Positions 1 to 7,151 of a stretch of 16,281 nt of DNA are shown piece after piece. Both the position numbers and the translations under genes were made by a program. The notes beneath the pieces were generated by a model. The model saw nothing but the letters and a program-made list of their open reading frames with translations. It searched no databases and had not been told where the DNA came from. Origin of the DNA: Longimicrobium sp. (GTDB lineage Bacteria; Gemmatimonadota; Gemmatimonadetes; Longimicrobiales; Longimicrobiaceae); NCBI RefSeq assembly GCF_036388275.1, contig NZ_DASVSF010000040.1, positions 1 to 16,281 of the forward strand, written 5' to 3'. Positions within the stretch are counted from its first letter, which is position 1; each line of letters begins with the position of its first letter.

Positions 1-66
1 GATGAGCGGGCGCAGCAGCTCCCACTGCGAATCGGTCAAGTCTGTCGGATATCTGAGGCTAGTCAT
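1..66 (-). CDS. IS5-family transposase, N-terminal 22 residues (partial)
   Basis: The minus strand from base 66 reads ATG followed by 21 open codons to the window edge, giving MTSLRYPTDLTDSQWELL and four more residues. The pattern Y-P-x-D-L-T-D-x-Q-W-x-L-L-x-P is the usual opening of the DUF4096 domain of IS5-family DDE transposases, which cut and rejoin the element ends. The catalytic DDE residues lie outside the window, so it cannot be judged whether the gene is intact. The start is supported by the family's typical N-terminus and by its distance of about 60 bases from the element end. Confidence 0.85.
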   Translation of the reverse strand, partial: MTSLRYPTDLTDSQWELLRPLI

Positions 67-129
67 GCCAGCCGCATACACCGTCTACTTGTGCATGTTC
101 GCACTTTGTTCGGTTATCTCAACACCCTC
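1..129 (-). mobile_element. IS5-family insertion sequence, 5' end only
   Basis: Read on the minus strand, the element begins at base 129 with GAGGGTGTTGAGATAACC, which resembles terminal inverted repeats of the IS5 family (IS427/IS1031-like groups). About 60 bases later the transposase starts and runs off the window edge. The left part, the second inverted repeat and the other target duplication are outside the window. Bases 130-132 (TGA on the minus strand) are the probable three-base target duplication, because the interrupted sequence in intact repeat copies reads CCTGAGGCC and some IS5 groups insert at CTNAG with TNA duplication. The exact boundary is inferred. Confidence 0.75.
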
Positions 130-259
130 TCAGGATGACAGATGCGCACCAATGGCTTGGACGCGCATCCCGACTGGTGTGTACACCCTCTCCCGCTTGC
201 GGGAGAGGGTGGCACGCGTGTCAGCGCGGCCGGGTGAGGGCCCCACGGCAGCCGAGGCC
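130..259 (-). repeat. Composite intergenic repeat interrupted by the IS
   Basis: On the minus strand this stretch reads, in order, a CTCGGCTGCCGTGGGG block, a CGCTGACACGCG block, a perfect hairpin (11-base arms at 186-196 and 199-209, two-base loop) and then TGTCATCCTGA, where the IS begins. The same blocks occur at the right end of the window in the opposite orientation. Bases 190-259 match the reverse complement of 16212-16281 almost completely, differing mainly in the hairpin loop. The hairpin lies about 80 bases past the mqnB stop and has no T-run, so I treat it as part of a dispersed repeat and not as a proven terminator. Confidence 0.75.
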
Positions 260-288
260 GCGCTCCTTCGCCGTTCGTATCGGTCGCG

Positions 289-1032
289 TCAACTCGGCCG
301 CGCGAGGGCCCGCGCCACGACGCGGACCGCGGCCTGCGCGGCTTCGGCGGCCTCGCGGATGCGCCAGCGGCCCATGTCGCGGTTCTCGACGTGGTTGCTG
401 ACGGCCCGCAGCTCCAGGAACGGCACCTGGTAGATGGCCGCCACGTGCGCCAGCGCCGCACCCTCCATCCCCTCGCACACCGCGCCGAACCGCCCCGCCC
501 GTTCGCGCCCCAGCGCGTCCGTCCCCGAGCAGGCCGACACGGTCACGAACGGACCGGTCCGCACGACCGTCCCGGCGTGCTCCAGGGCCGCCCGTGCGCG
601 TTCCACCCGCACCGCGTCCAGCGGAAACTCGTTGAACTTCCGCGTCTCGCCCGTCTGCCAGAGCGGGATCCCGATCTCCTCCGTCGAAATCCATCCGCCC
701 GGGGCCTCCACGCCCTCGTCGCCGTAGATGGCGCTCGTCGCCAGGGCGATGGAACCGATCTCCAGCCCCGAGCCCGGGTACGCGCCGCCGATCCCGAAGC
801 CGATCACCCCCGACACGGCGCGCGTCTCCAGCAGGGCGGTCAGCGCGTGGGCGGCGTTGGTCTTTCCCATCCCCCCGGGAAGCAGGACGACGGGGGTTCC
901 GTCCAGCCGCCCCGCCCACCCCGGCTTCCGCCCGACGAGCACGTCTTCCGCGCCGTCCAGTGCCGCGCGAAGGCGCTCGCACTCGAACGGAACGGAGCAG
1001 ACCAGGGCCAGGGGAGCGGTGGATGCGGTCAC
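289..1032 (-). CDS. mqnB: Futalosine hydrolase (menaquinone biosynthesis)
   Basis: Predicted cytoplasmic nucleosidase that cleaves futalosine to dehypoxanthine futalosine and hypoxanthine, a step of the futalosine route to menaquinone. The 247 residues show the nucleoside phosphorylase/hydrolase fold signatures in order: PGGMGKTNAA (52-61) near the N-terminus, GFGIGGAYPGSGLEIG (78-93), the EGMEGAA motif (187-193) that contacts the nucleoside ribose and base in this superfamily, and LRAVSNHVENRD (208-219) with the Asp usually used as general acid. Length fits the family. The start is GTG at 1032, because the conserved hydrophobic strand ALVCSVPFE begins a few residues later; no clear ribosome binding site is visible. 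It stands alone, divergent from the lipoprotein gene at 1133, with no other mqn gene in the window. MTA/SAH nucleosidase is the alternative, but the motif spacing favours MqnB. Confidence 0.88.
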   Translation of the reverse strand: MTASTAPLALVCSVPFECERLRAALDGAEDVLVGRKPGWAGRLDGTPVVLLPGGMGKTNAAHALTALLETRAVSGVIGFGIGGAYPGSGLEIGSIALATSAIYGDEGVEAPGGWISTEEIGIPLWQTGETRKFNEFPLDAVRVERARAALEHAGTVVRTGPFVTVSACSGTDALGRERAGRFGAVCEGMEGAALAHVAAIYQVPFLELRAVSNHVENRDMGRWRIREAAEAAQAAVRVVARALARPS

Positions 1033-1132
1033 GATCGCGCGGCAGGTTGCGTGGTTGGCGTACGGCCGGAATTTACGTGGCGCGCCGCGTGCCGGATACG
1101 GGATGGCCGCCCATTACCCCGGACATGCCGCG

Positions 1133-1813
1133 ATGCGCCCCTTCGCCGTCCCGATCGCCTGCCTTGCCCTGGCCGCCTGCCCGGCGCCGCAGCAGCCCGT
1201 GCCGCCGCCCGCACCCGCGCCGGTGCAGGCGGGTCCGCCCGCGCCGCCCGCGATCGTGCAGGCGCAGAGCGTGTGGACACGCACCGCGGGGCTGGTGCTT
1301 CGGGGTGAAACAGGCGCCGTGACCCTGCCCTTCGTCTTCATGCGGATGGAGGTGCTGCGAGCAGACACGACGGCGCTGCTGGTGCGCTGCGTACACTGTC
1401 CCGGTGGGCCATTGGGCTGGCTGCCGCGCGAGAGCGTGGTGCACGTACCGCAGGAGGTCGCGACCGCCGCGGAGATGGAGCTGGCCGACTTCGCGCTGGC
1501 CGTCCGCGACGCCGCCCTCCGGCGTGACGTGCCGGCGCTGCGCCGGGCGATGTCGCGCGACCTCGTGCACACGCTGGGGCCCATCGACCCGGGCATCCTG
1601 GAAACGCTGGCCGAGTGGGAACGCGAGGGATACCGCTCGGTGGACCGCCTGCCCTTTCTGCTGGACCGCGGCATCGCCAGCGTCACGGGCACCGCCATCT
1701 GGGCGGCGCCGCCGGAATACGCCTCGGACCTGCGCTACAACGGCCTGCGCGCGGGCTTCCGCCGCGGGCGCGAGGGGTGGGAGTGGGTGTTCCTGGTCAG
1801 CGGCGGGATGTAA
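1133..1813 (+). CDS. Putative lipoprotein with SH3-like segment, function unknown
   Basis: I do not recognise the family. The predicted 226-residue product begins MRPFAVPIACLALAAC, a short lipoprotein signal with lipobox L-A-A-C at Cys16, followed by a proline/alanine-rich linker (about 17-40). Residues about 45-105 (WTRTAGLVLRG ... LGWLPRESVVH) look like a small beta-rich, SH3-like unit: a value, a CxxC pair (RCVHC) and a closing 'GWLPRES' turn. The rest is a charged helical region (AEMELADFALAVRDAALRRD) and a C-terminal beta segment ending WEWVFLVSGGM. An in-frame ATG at 1103 would add ten residues before the signal; 1133 gives the better signal peptide. It is likely membrane-anchored in the periplasm. 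A tandem octamer repeat starts four bases after the stop. Confidence 0.7.
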   Translation: MRPFAVPIACLALAACPAPQQPVPPPAPAPVQAGPPAPPAIVQAQSVWTRTAGLVLRGETGAVTLPFVFMRMEVLRADTTALLVRCVHCPGGPLGWLPRESVVHVPQEVATAAEMELADFALAVRDAALRRDVPALRRAMSRDLVHTLGPIDPGILETLAEWEREGYRSVDRLPFLLDRGIASVTGTAIWAAPPEYASDLRYNGLRAGFRRGREGWEWVFLVSGGM

Positions 1814-1817
1814 GGGG

Positions 1818-1865
1818 AAGTGCGTGAGTGGGTGAGTGCGTGAGTGCGAAAGTGCGAAAGTGCGC
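1818..1865 (+). repeat. Octamer tandem repeat, six units
   Basis: Six consecutive 8-base units with consensus (A/G)AGTGCG(T/A): AAGTGCGT, GAGTGGGT, GAGTGCGT, GAGTGCGA, AAGTGCGA, AAGTGCGC. The units follow the stop codon of the lipoprotein gene directly, in a spacer with no convincing gene. Role unknown; it may be a slippage-prone minisatellite. Confidence 0.85.
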
Positions 1866-1920
1866 GGCCGGTGCGGCCCGAGTTGCCCGTGCTGAAACGG
1901 CCGAAGCGCAATCGAATTCT

Positions 1921-1953
1921 CCCCTCTCCGCATGCGCAGCATGCGGGGAGGGG
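1921..1953. repeat. Intergenic hairpin repeat
   Basis: Arms 1921-1935 and 1939-1953 pair over 15 bases with one mismatch around a three-base loop (CCCCTCTCCGCATGC and its near complement). It is followed by a G-rich GGGGGAGGGG tail. The CCCTC-TCCGC ... GCGGGGAGGGG core resembles the hairpins at 186-209 and 16019-16049, so this appears to be one dispersed family. There is no T-run, which argues against an intrinsic terminator, although the position between two plus-strand genes would suit one. Confidence 0.7.
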
Positions 1954-2181
1954 CCGGGGGAGGGGCCTGCCGGGGCATGCGCCGCCGCAGATCGAAACGC
2001 ACCAAACCCTCACGATCGCCCTCCCGTGCATCCGCCCGCCGCCACAGGCACCGGGCTGGCCAACTTCCGCCTGCTGACCGAGGCGAGAGCCAGCCGGCCA
2101 CGCGCGCGGCGTGGTTCCTGCTAGCGCCCACTTGTGCCCCGCGCGCCCTTCGCGCGGCGGATGCGGACGGAAACAAAAGCG
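1954..2181 (+). other. Spacer upstream of the operon, with a leader hairpin
   Basis: No gene is convincing here. The one structure seen is a hairpin at 2139-2157 (seven-base arms CCGCGCG and CGCGCGG, five-base loop). It ends just before an in-frame ATG at 2161 and 25 bases before the preferred ATG at 2182. It could lie in the operon leader. I find no clear sigma-70 style promoter, so the operon's start of transcription is not located. Confidence 0.4.
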
Positions 2182-3375
2182 ATGGCCCAACACTCCAAGA
2201 AGCAAACCGGCATCACCAGCGGCCCTCCGCCCGTGGTCGCTCCGGGCGAATCCGAGACGCTGCTCTCCGCGCCGCCAGCGCCCGCCACCCCGGCGACGGC
2301 GACGGCTGCGGCGCCCGTGCGCACGTCGCGTCCCGGGCGGATGCAGACGGACGACGCACAGCCGCCCGCGCATCACCGCCTGCTGGAGCGCGTGGTCGAC
2401 GCGCGCTCGTATCCGTTCCTGCGCGTGATCGCCTACTACGTGTTGGTCTCGGCGCTGATGTCGCTGGCCGTGTACTACAGCCCCACCGTGCGCGAGGCCA
2501 TCCTGTCGCCCGTGGCGCTGCCGCTGGAGCGGGGCGGAGACCTGGCGGCGGGCCCCGTGGGCGACTACGGCGCGCGCATTTCGCTGCAGGAAGCCGGGCA
2601 GCGCGCGCTGGGCACCGTGCTCGTCATCCTGGGCGCGCTGCTGCTGGTGGTGCCCGTGGCGTGGGTGTACATGCTCACCAAGCGCTTCCGGTACGACCCC
2701 GCGCTGGTGGCCTCGGTGATCATCCTGCCCATCGTGGTGGCGGGGATCGCGCTCGTCGTGAAGAACAGCATCGCCCTGGCCTTTGCGCTGGCCGGCATCG
2801 TGGCGGCCGTGCGCTTCCGCAACACGCTCGAAGACCCCCGCGACGCCGTCTACATCTTTCTGGTGATCGGCATCGGCCTGTCGTCGGGGGTGCAGGCGCT
2901 CGACGTGGCCCTGGCCATGTCGTTCGCCTTCAACCTGGTGGTGCTCACGGTCTGGAAGTTCAACGTGGGCTCCATCTACAGCGGCCGGTACGCGCGCACC
3001 GGCATCCTGTCGGTGGGCCCGCAGCGGCTGCTGATGGCGCAGGAGCCCGAGGCGCAGCGAACCGTGCGCAGGCGGATGCTGGACAAGGCCAGCGACGTGA
3101 AGACCGACGGCATCCTGCTGGTGCACAGCAGCCAGCCCGACGTGGCCCGCATGACGGTGCAGGAGGCGCTGGCCGACATGGCCAAGGACTGGCAGCTGGT
3201 AGACGTGGTGAGCCGCGACGACGGGATGAGCACGCTGGAATATCTCGTGCGGCTGAAGCGCAACGGGAGCGCCGCGGGAATCGTGGGCGCGCTCGACGAG
3301 CGCTGGTCGGAGCAGGTGGCCGCGGCGGAGTACGTTCCGTTCCGCGCGCGGCGCAAGAAGCGCAAGGGCCGCTGA
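2182..3375 (+). CDS. DUF4956-family inner-membrane protein
   Basis: Predicted 397-residue integral membrane protein. An N-terminal tail of about 75 residues rich in Pro, Ala and Thr precedes TM1 (about 79-101), TM2 (about 144-166), then a cluster of hydrophobic segments on both sides of RFRNTLEDPRDA (211-222). That motif, followed by VYIFLVIGIGLSSG, is the hallmark of DUF4956. The last 90 residues are soluble, mixed alpha/beta, ending in a very basic RARRKKRKGR tail. The biochemical role is unknown; family members are often found beside VTC-type polyphosphate polymerases and CotH-like proteins. Here the gene opens an operon that ends in a polyphosphate kinase with a CYTH-like region, which fits the same theme. 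Starts at GTG 2134, ATG 2161 and ATG 2182 are all in frame; 2182 is preferred because the protein-like tail begins there. A small GC hairpin follows the stop, 49 bases before the next gene. Confidence 0.85.
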   Translation: MAQHSKKQTGITSGPPPVVAPGESETLLSAPPAPATPATATAAAPVRTSRPGRMQTDDAQPPAHHRLLERVVDARSYPFLRVIAYYVLVSALMSLAVYYSPTVREAILSPVALPLERGGDLAAGPVGDYGARISLQEAGQRALGTVLVILGALLLVVPVAWVYMLTKRFRYDPALVASVIILPIVVAGIALVVKNSIALAFALAGIVAAVRFRNTLEDPRDAVYIFLVIGIGLSSGVQALDVALAMSFAFNLVVLTVWKFNVGSIYSGRYARTGILSVGPQRLLMAQEPEAQRTVRRRMLDKASDVKTDGILLVHSSQPDVARMTVQEALADMAKDWQLVDVVSRDDGMSTLEYLVRLKRNGSAAGIVGALDERWSEQVAAAEYVPFRARRKKRKGR

Positions 3376-3424
3376 GCCCCCCCGCGGGCTCGGCTGACGA
3401 TATCCAAACCGAACGGCAGTGGTG

Positions 3425-4618
3425 ATGAACGGCAGGACGATTTCGCGGCGCGCGGCCCGGCTGGGGTGCGCGGCCGCCATGCTGATGGGGGTTTCGGCGT
3501 GTGGCTCGCCCGTGGCCGGGCTGGGCCGCCTGGCCGGCGTGCTGGCGCCCGAAGACTCGGTGGTCCTCAACCTGGTGCTGATCGGCGACGCGGGCCTTCC
3601 CAACCCCGCCGGCGAGCCGGTGCTGAACGCGCTGCGCGACGAGATCGCCCCGGCGCCCGACCGCAGCTTCGTGGTGTTCCTGGGCGACAACCTCTATCCC
3701 GTCGGCCTGGGCGACACGGCGACGGCTGAGGGGCGCGAGGGGCTGCGCATCATCCGCGCACAGATGGCGCCCCTGCTGGAAACGGGAACGCGCGGCGTGT
3801 TCGTGCCGGGCAACCACGACTGGGCGCAGGGCGCCTCCGTCGGGCTGGAGCACGTCACCCGCCAGGCGCGCTTCATCAACGCCAACGGCGGCGGGCGGGT
3901 GACGATGGAGCCGCGCGACGGCTGCCCCGGCCCCGTGGTCCTGGACATCGACGGCGTGCTGCGGCTGATCCCCGTCGACACCCACTGGTGGCTGCACCCG
4001 TCGCAGAAGCCCGGTCCCGGCAGCCGATGCCGGCCGGCGACGGAGCAGGGCGTCATCGACTCGCTGCGCGTGGCCCTGGCCACGGCGGGCGACCTGCGCA
4101 CGGTGGTCGTGGCGCACCACCCGCTGGTGAGCGGGGGGCAGCACGGCGGCTACTTCGACTGGCCCACGTACCTGTTCCCGCTGCACCCCTGGGCGCGCCT
4201 GGCCGGCCTCTTCGCCCGGCAGGACGTCACCGGCCGCGAGTACCGCCACATGGCCACGTCGCTGCAGCGCGCCTTCGTCGTCGACACGCCGATGGTGTAC
4301 GCCGCCGGGCACGAGCACAACCTGCAGGTGTTCCGCCGCGAGCCCGCCAAGTACATGCTGGTCAGCGGCGGGGGCATCTACGGCCACACCACGCCCACGC
4401 GGCGCATCACCGGCATCCGCTACATCCGCGAGGCCAGCGGCTACCAGCGCATCTCCATCCTGGCGGACGGGCGCATGCGGCTGAGCGTGGTGGTGGTGAA
4501 CGCCGACGGCAGCCGGCATGAAGACTACTCGCAGTGGCTGGACGTGCCGACCATCGAGCGTCCCCAACCCGATTCCACCGCGCCGCCGCCATCCGCCGCG
4601 ACGGGGGGCGGCCGATGA
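3425..4618 (+). CDS. Secreted calcineurin-like metallophosphoesterase, lipoprotein
   Basis: Predicted 397-residue metal-dependent phosphoesterase exported to the periplasm. The complete two-metal site is visible in order: IGDAG (Asp55), FLGDNLYP (GDN at 87-89), PGNHDW (129-133, with Asn130, His131 and Asp132), AHHPLVSGG (from 230) and GHEHNLQ (295 on, with His296 and His298). The N-terminus has SRRAAR followed by a hydrophobic stretch and a lipobox V-S-A-C at Cys26, so it is probably a lipoprotein; the twin Arg could mean Tat export. The substrate cannot be read from sequence. ATG 3425 is preferred to GTG 3419 or 3422, six and three bases upstream. The stop overlaps the start of the next gene in an ATGA, implying translational coupling with the kinase-like outer-membrane protein. 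Confidence 0.9.
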   Translation: MNGRTISRRAARLGCAAAMLMGVSACGSPVAGLGRLAGVLAPEDSVVLNLVLIGDAGLPNPAGEPVLNALRDEIAPAPDRSFVVFLGDNLYPVGLGDTATAEGREGLRIIRAQMAPLLETGTRGVFVPGNHDWAQGASVGLEHVTRQARFINANGGGRVTMEPRDGCPGPVVLDIDGVLRLIPVDTHWWLHPSQKPGPGSRCRPATEQGVIDSLRVALATAGDLRTVVVAHHPLVSGGQHGGYFDWPTYLFPLHPWARLAGLFARQDVTGREYRHMATSLQRAFVVDTPMVYAAGHEHNLQVFRREPAKYMLVSGGGIYGHTTPTRRITGIRYIREASGYQRISILADGRMRLSVVVVNADGSRHEDYSQWLDVPTIERPQPDSTAPPPSAATGGGR

Positions 4619-7146
4619 CGCCGCGCGGGCTCGCCGTTCTCCTCGCGATCGCCGCCCTCCCCGGGGCGGCTTTCGCGCAGGACAGCACCGTGGTGGTCCC
4701 CGGCCCGGAGTACGCCGCGGGCTCCACCCGCGCGTTCCTGCTGGGCACCAGCTACCGCGACCTGTGGACGACGCCCGTCCGCGTTCCCCTGCTGAACCTG
4801 GGCACCTTCGCGGGCGGGCTGACGCCCACGGAGCGCGGCGGTGGCAACCAGACCGTTTCGCTGCGCTTTCGCGGCGCGGACGGAAAGGAGTACGCCTTCC
4901 GCTCCGTCAACAAGCGGCAGTGGCGCGCCCAGGAGGCAGACCTCAAGGGCACCGTCGTCGGCCGCGTGCTGCAGGACCAGGTGAGCTCGCAGCAGCCCAG
5001 CGGCCTGGTCGTTTCCGGGCGATTGATGGACGCCACCGGCGCGCTGCACGTGGATCCCGTGCTGTTCGTGATGCCCAACGACCCGCGCCTGGGGGAGTAC
5101 CGCCAGGAGTTCGCGGGGATGCTGGGGACGGTGGAGGAGCGCCCCGAGGCGCCGTGGGCCGGCGCGGCGGAGATCGAGGGCACCGACGACATGCTGGAGG
5201 CGCTGGAGGAAGGCCCGCGCAACCGCCTGGCCGACGAGGAGTTCCTGACGGTGCGGCTGCTGGACCTGGTGCTGAACGACTGGGACCGCCACGCCGACCA
5301 GTACCGCTGGGCCGGGATCGACGCGGGTGGCGTGCGGACGTGGCGCCCGATCCCGCGCGACCGTGACTACGTGTTCGTGGACTACGACGGGTTCCTGGTC
5401 AAGCTGGGGCGCTCGGTCCTGGACAAGGCGGTGGGGTTCGGCCCGGTGCCGGAAACCATGGGGCTGGTGGACCAGGGGATCGAGGTGGACCGGCGGATGC
5501 TGGGCGAGCTGGACCGCGCCGACTGGGACTCGGTGACGGCCGCCCTGCGCGCCCGGCTGACCGACCCCATGATCGCCCAGGCCGTGCGGCTGGTCCCGGC
5601 CGAGCACTGCGCCCTGCGCTGCGAAGAGATCGAACGCACCCTGCGCGCCCGCCGCGACGCGCTTCCCGCCGCGGCCGCGGAGTTCTACGCGCTGCTGGCC
5701 CGCGAGCCCCAGGTGTACGGCACCGACGCGGCGGAGACGGTGGTCATCGACCACAGGGGCGACTCGCTGGAGGTGCGCATCCACGCCGGGACGGACGGCG
5801 TGCTGGGCGAGCCGCACTTCCGCCGCCGCTTCGTCGCGAGCGAAACGCGCGAGGTGCGGGTGTGGATGCACGGCGGCGACGACCGCGCCGTCATCCGCGG
5901 CCAGGGGCCCATCCTGGTGCGGCTGCTGGGCGGGGGCGGCGACGACGTGTACGAGAACGAGAGCCGCGGCGCGCGCACCGTCATCTACGACGACCGCGGC
6001 CAGAACCGCTTTGCCGCCGGGCCGGGCGTGGTGGTCGACACGCGCGAGTACGTGGCGCTGGGGGCGCCCCGCGGCGAGGGGATCGATCCCCCGCGCGACT
6101 GGGGCGCGAGCAGCGCCGTGTTCGCGCCCTACGCCGCCATCCGCCCCTACGCCGACCTGGTGGTGGGCGGCGGGCCGTCGCACACGCGCTACGGCTTCCG
6201 GCGCTACCCCTGGGCCACCCGCTGGTGGGCGCGCGGGCTGTGGGCGCCCCTGTACGGCCGCTTCGGCGTGGAGGCGTTCGCCGCGCGGCGATGGACGGGA
6301 AGCGCCGTCTCCGGCGGCCTCTTCGCCCGAGCCTCGGACCTCGAGGCGACGGCGTTCTACGGCTTCGGCAACGACACCCGCCAGCAGCCGGGCCTGGGCC
6401 GGCGCGACTACATCGTCTGGGAGCGGCAGCTGCTGGTGGAGCCCACGCTGGTGGTGCCGTTTTCCGAGCGGTTCGCCCTGACCACGGCGCTGGTGGGCCG
6501 CTACACCGATCCCGAGGTCCGCCCCGGCACGCCGGCGGCCGCCCTCGACTCCGACGACGTGCATGGGACGGCGACCTTCTTCGACGTGGGCGCGCGCGGG
6601 GCGGCGTACTGGGAAGGACGCGACGACCTGACGTATCCCCGCCGCGGATTCACCCTGTCGGCGAACGCGGACGTGTTTCCCGGCGTGGCCGGCGCCCTGT
6701 TCGACGAGGGCGCCCGCGGCGGGTTCGCCCGGGCGGGCGGCGTAGGCACGGCCTACCTGTCCGCCGGGCGCGGGCCCGTGCTGGCGCTGCGGGCCGGGGC
6801 GCAGGCGACGTGGGGCCATTTTCCCCTCCAGTATTCGTCGTTCGTGGGCGGCTCGCCCTCGCTGCGCGGCCACGCCATGCAGCGCTTCGCCGGCGACCGC
6901 GCCGCCTTCGGCGGGGCCGAGGTGCGCACCGTGCTCACCCGCGCCAACCTGCTGGTGCGCGGCGACCTGGGCGTCATCGCCCTGGCCGACGCCGGCCGCG
7001 TGTGGTACGGCGGCTCCGATGAAGGCGGCTGGCACACGGCCGTGGGCGCCGGCGCCTTCTTCCGCTTCCGCCAGCAGGCCGTGAGCGTGGTATACGCCCG
7101 CGGCGAGGACGACGTCGTGTACCTTCGCATGGGACTGCCGTTCTGA
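4615..7146 (+). CDS. Outer-membrane beta-barrel protein with kinase-like N-terminal region
   Basis: Predicted 843-residue secreted protein. A signal peptide ends AFA at residue 21. Residues about 30-380 carry a conserved block: SYRDLWTTPVRVP, GGGNQTVSLRFRG, YAFRSVNKRQW, then LLDLVLNDWDRHADQYRW (DWDRH at 222-226) and RPIPRDRDYVFVDYDG (244-259). The DxDRH plus later D-Y-D-G pattern resembles the catalytic and metal-binding loops of atypical kinases such as HipA, Fam20C or PI3/4-kinase-like folds; that reading is inference. A linker with GGDD and GGGGDDVYE (about 418-445) leads to a C-terminal barrel (about 540-843) of alternating aromatic strands ending in Phe843, typical of BamA/TamA-like proteins. 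The start ATG overlaps the upstream stop and follows a GGGGGGCGG ribosome binding site. The next gene begins five bases after the stop. The barrel is confident, the kinase assignment tentative. Confidence 0.8.
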   Translation: MTPRGLAVLLAIAALPGAAFAQDSTVVVPGPEYAAGSTRAFLLGTSYRDLWTTPVRVPLLNLGTFAGGLTPTERGGGNQTVSLRFRGADGKEYAFRSVNKRQWRAQEADLKGTVVGRVLQDQVSSQQPSGLVVSGRLMDATGALHVDPVLFVMPNDPRLGEYRQEFAGMLGTVEERPEAPWAGAAEIEGTDDMLEALEEGPRNRLADEEFLTVRLLDLVLNDWDRHADQYRWAGIDAGGVRTWRPIPRDRDYVFVDYDGFLVKLGRSVLDKAVGFGPVPETMGLVDQGIEVDRRMLGELDRADWDSVTAALRARLTDPMIAQAVRLVPAEHCALRCEEIERTLRARRDALPAAAAEFYALLAREPQVYGTDAAETVVIDHRGDSLEVRIHAGTDGVLGEPHFRRRFVASETREVRVWMHGGDDRAVIRGQGPILVRLLGGGGDDVYENESRGARTVIYDDRGQNRFAAGPGVVVDTREYVALGAPRGEGIDPPRDWGASSAVFAPYAAIRPYADLVVGGGPSHTRYGFRRYPWATRWWARGLWAPLYGRFGVEAFAARRWTGSAVSGGLFARASDLEATAFYGFGNDTRQQPGLGRRDYIVWERQLLVEPTLVVPFSERFALTTALVGRYTDPEVRPGTPAAALDSDDVHGTATFFDVGARGAAYWEGRDDLTYPRRGFTLSANADVFPGVAGALFDEGARGGFARAGGVGTAYLSAGRGPVLALRAGAQATWGHFPLQYSSFVGGSPSLRGHAMQRFAGDRAAFGGAEVRTVLTRANLLVRGDLGVIALADAGRVWYGGSDEGGWHTAVGAGAFFRFRQQAVSVVYARGEDDVVYLRMGLPF

Positions 7147-7151
7147 GCACG

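Noticed and set aside
186..209. Intrinsic terminator of mqnB
   Set aside because: The stem is perfect but no T-run follows on the minus strand, and the same hairpin recurs in intergenic repeats elsewhere in the window.
728..1132. Extended N-terminus of the small lipoprotein, back to 728
   Set aside because: It would overlap most of mqnB antisense and bury the signal peptide. The start at 1133 gives a proper lipoprotein signal.
1818..1865. CRISPR array
   Set aside because: The units are 8 bases with no spacers, and no cas genes are present.
1844..2077. 77-codon plus-strand frame in the spacer before the operon
   Set aside because: It begins inside the octamer repeat and runs through the hairpin repeat. 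The product is Pro/Arg-rich with no ribosome binding site or domain, so it is probably a repeat-derived artefact.
3374..3391. Terminator after the DUF4956 gene
   Set aside because: The GAGCCC/GGGCTC hairpin is only six base pairs with no T-run, and the next gene follows within 50 bases in the same direction.
4525..7035. Very long minus-strand open frame opposite the beta-barrel gene
   Set aside because: The composition is Arg/Gly/Ala/His-rich with no domain. The plus strand has a signal peptide, barrel and conserved motifs, so this is a shadow of high GC.
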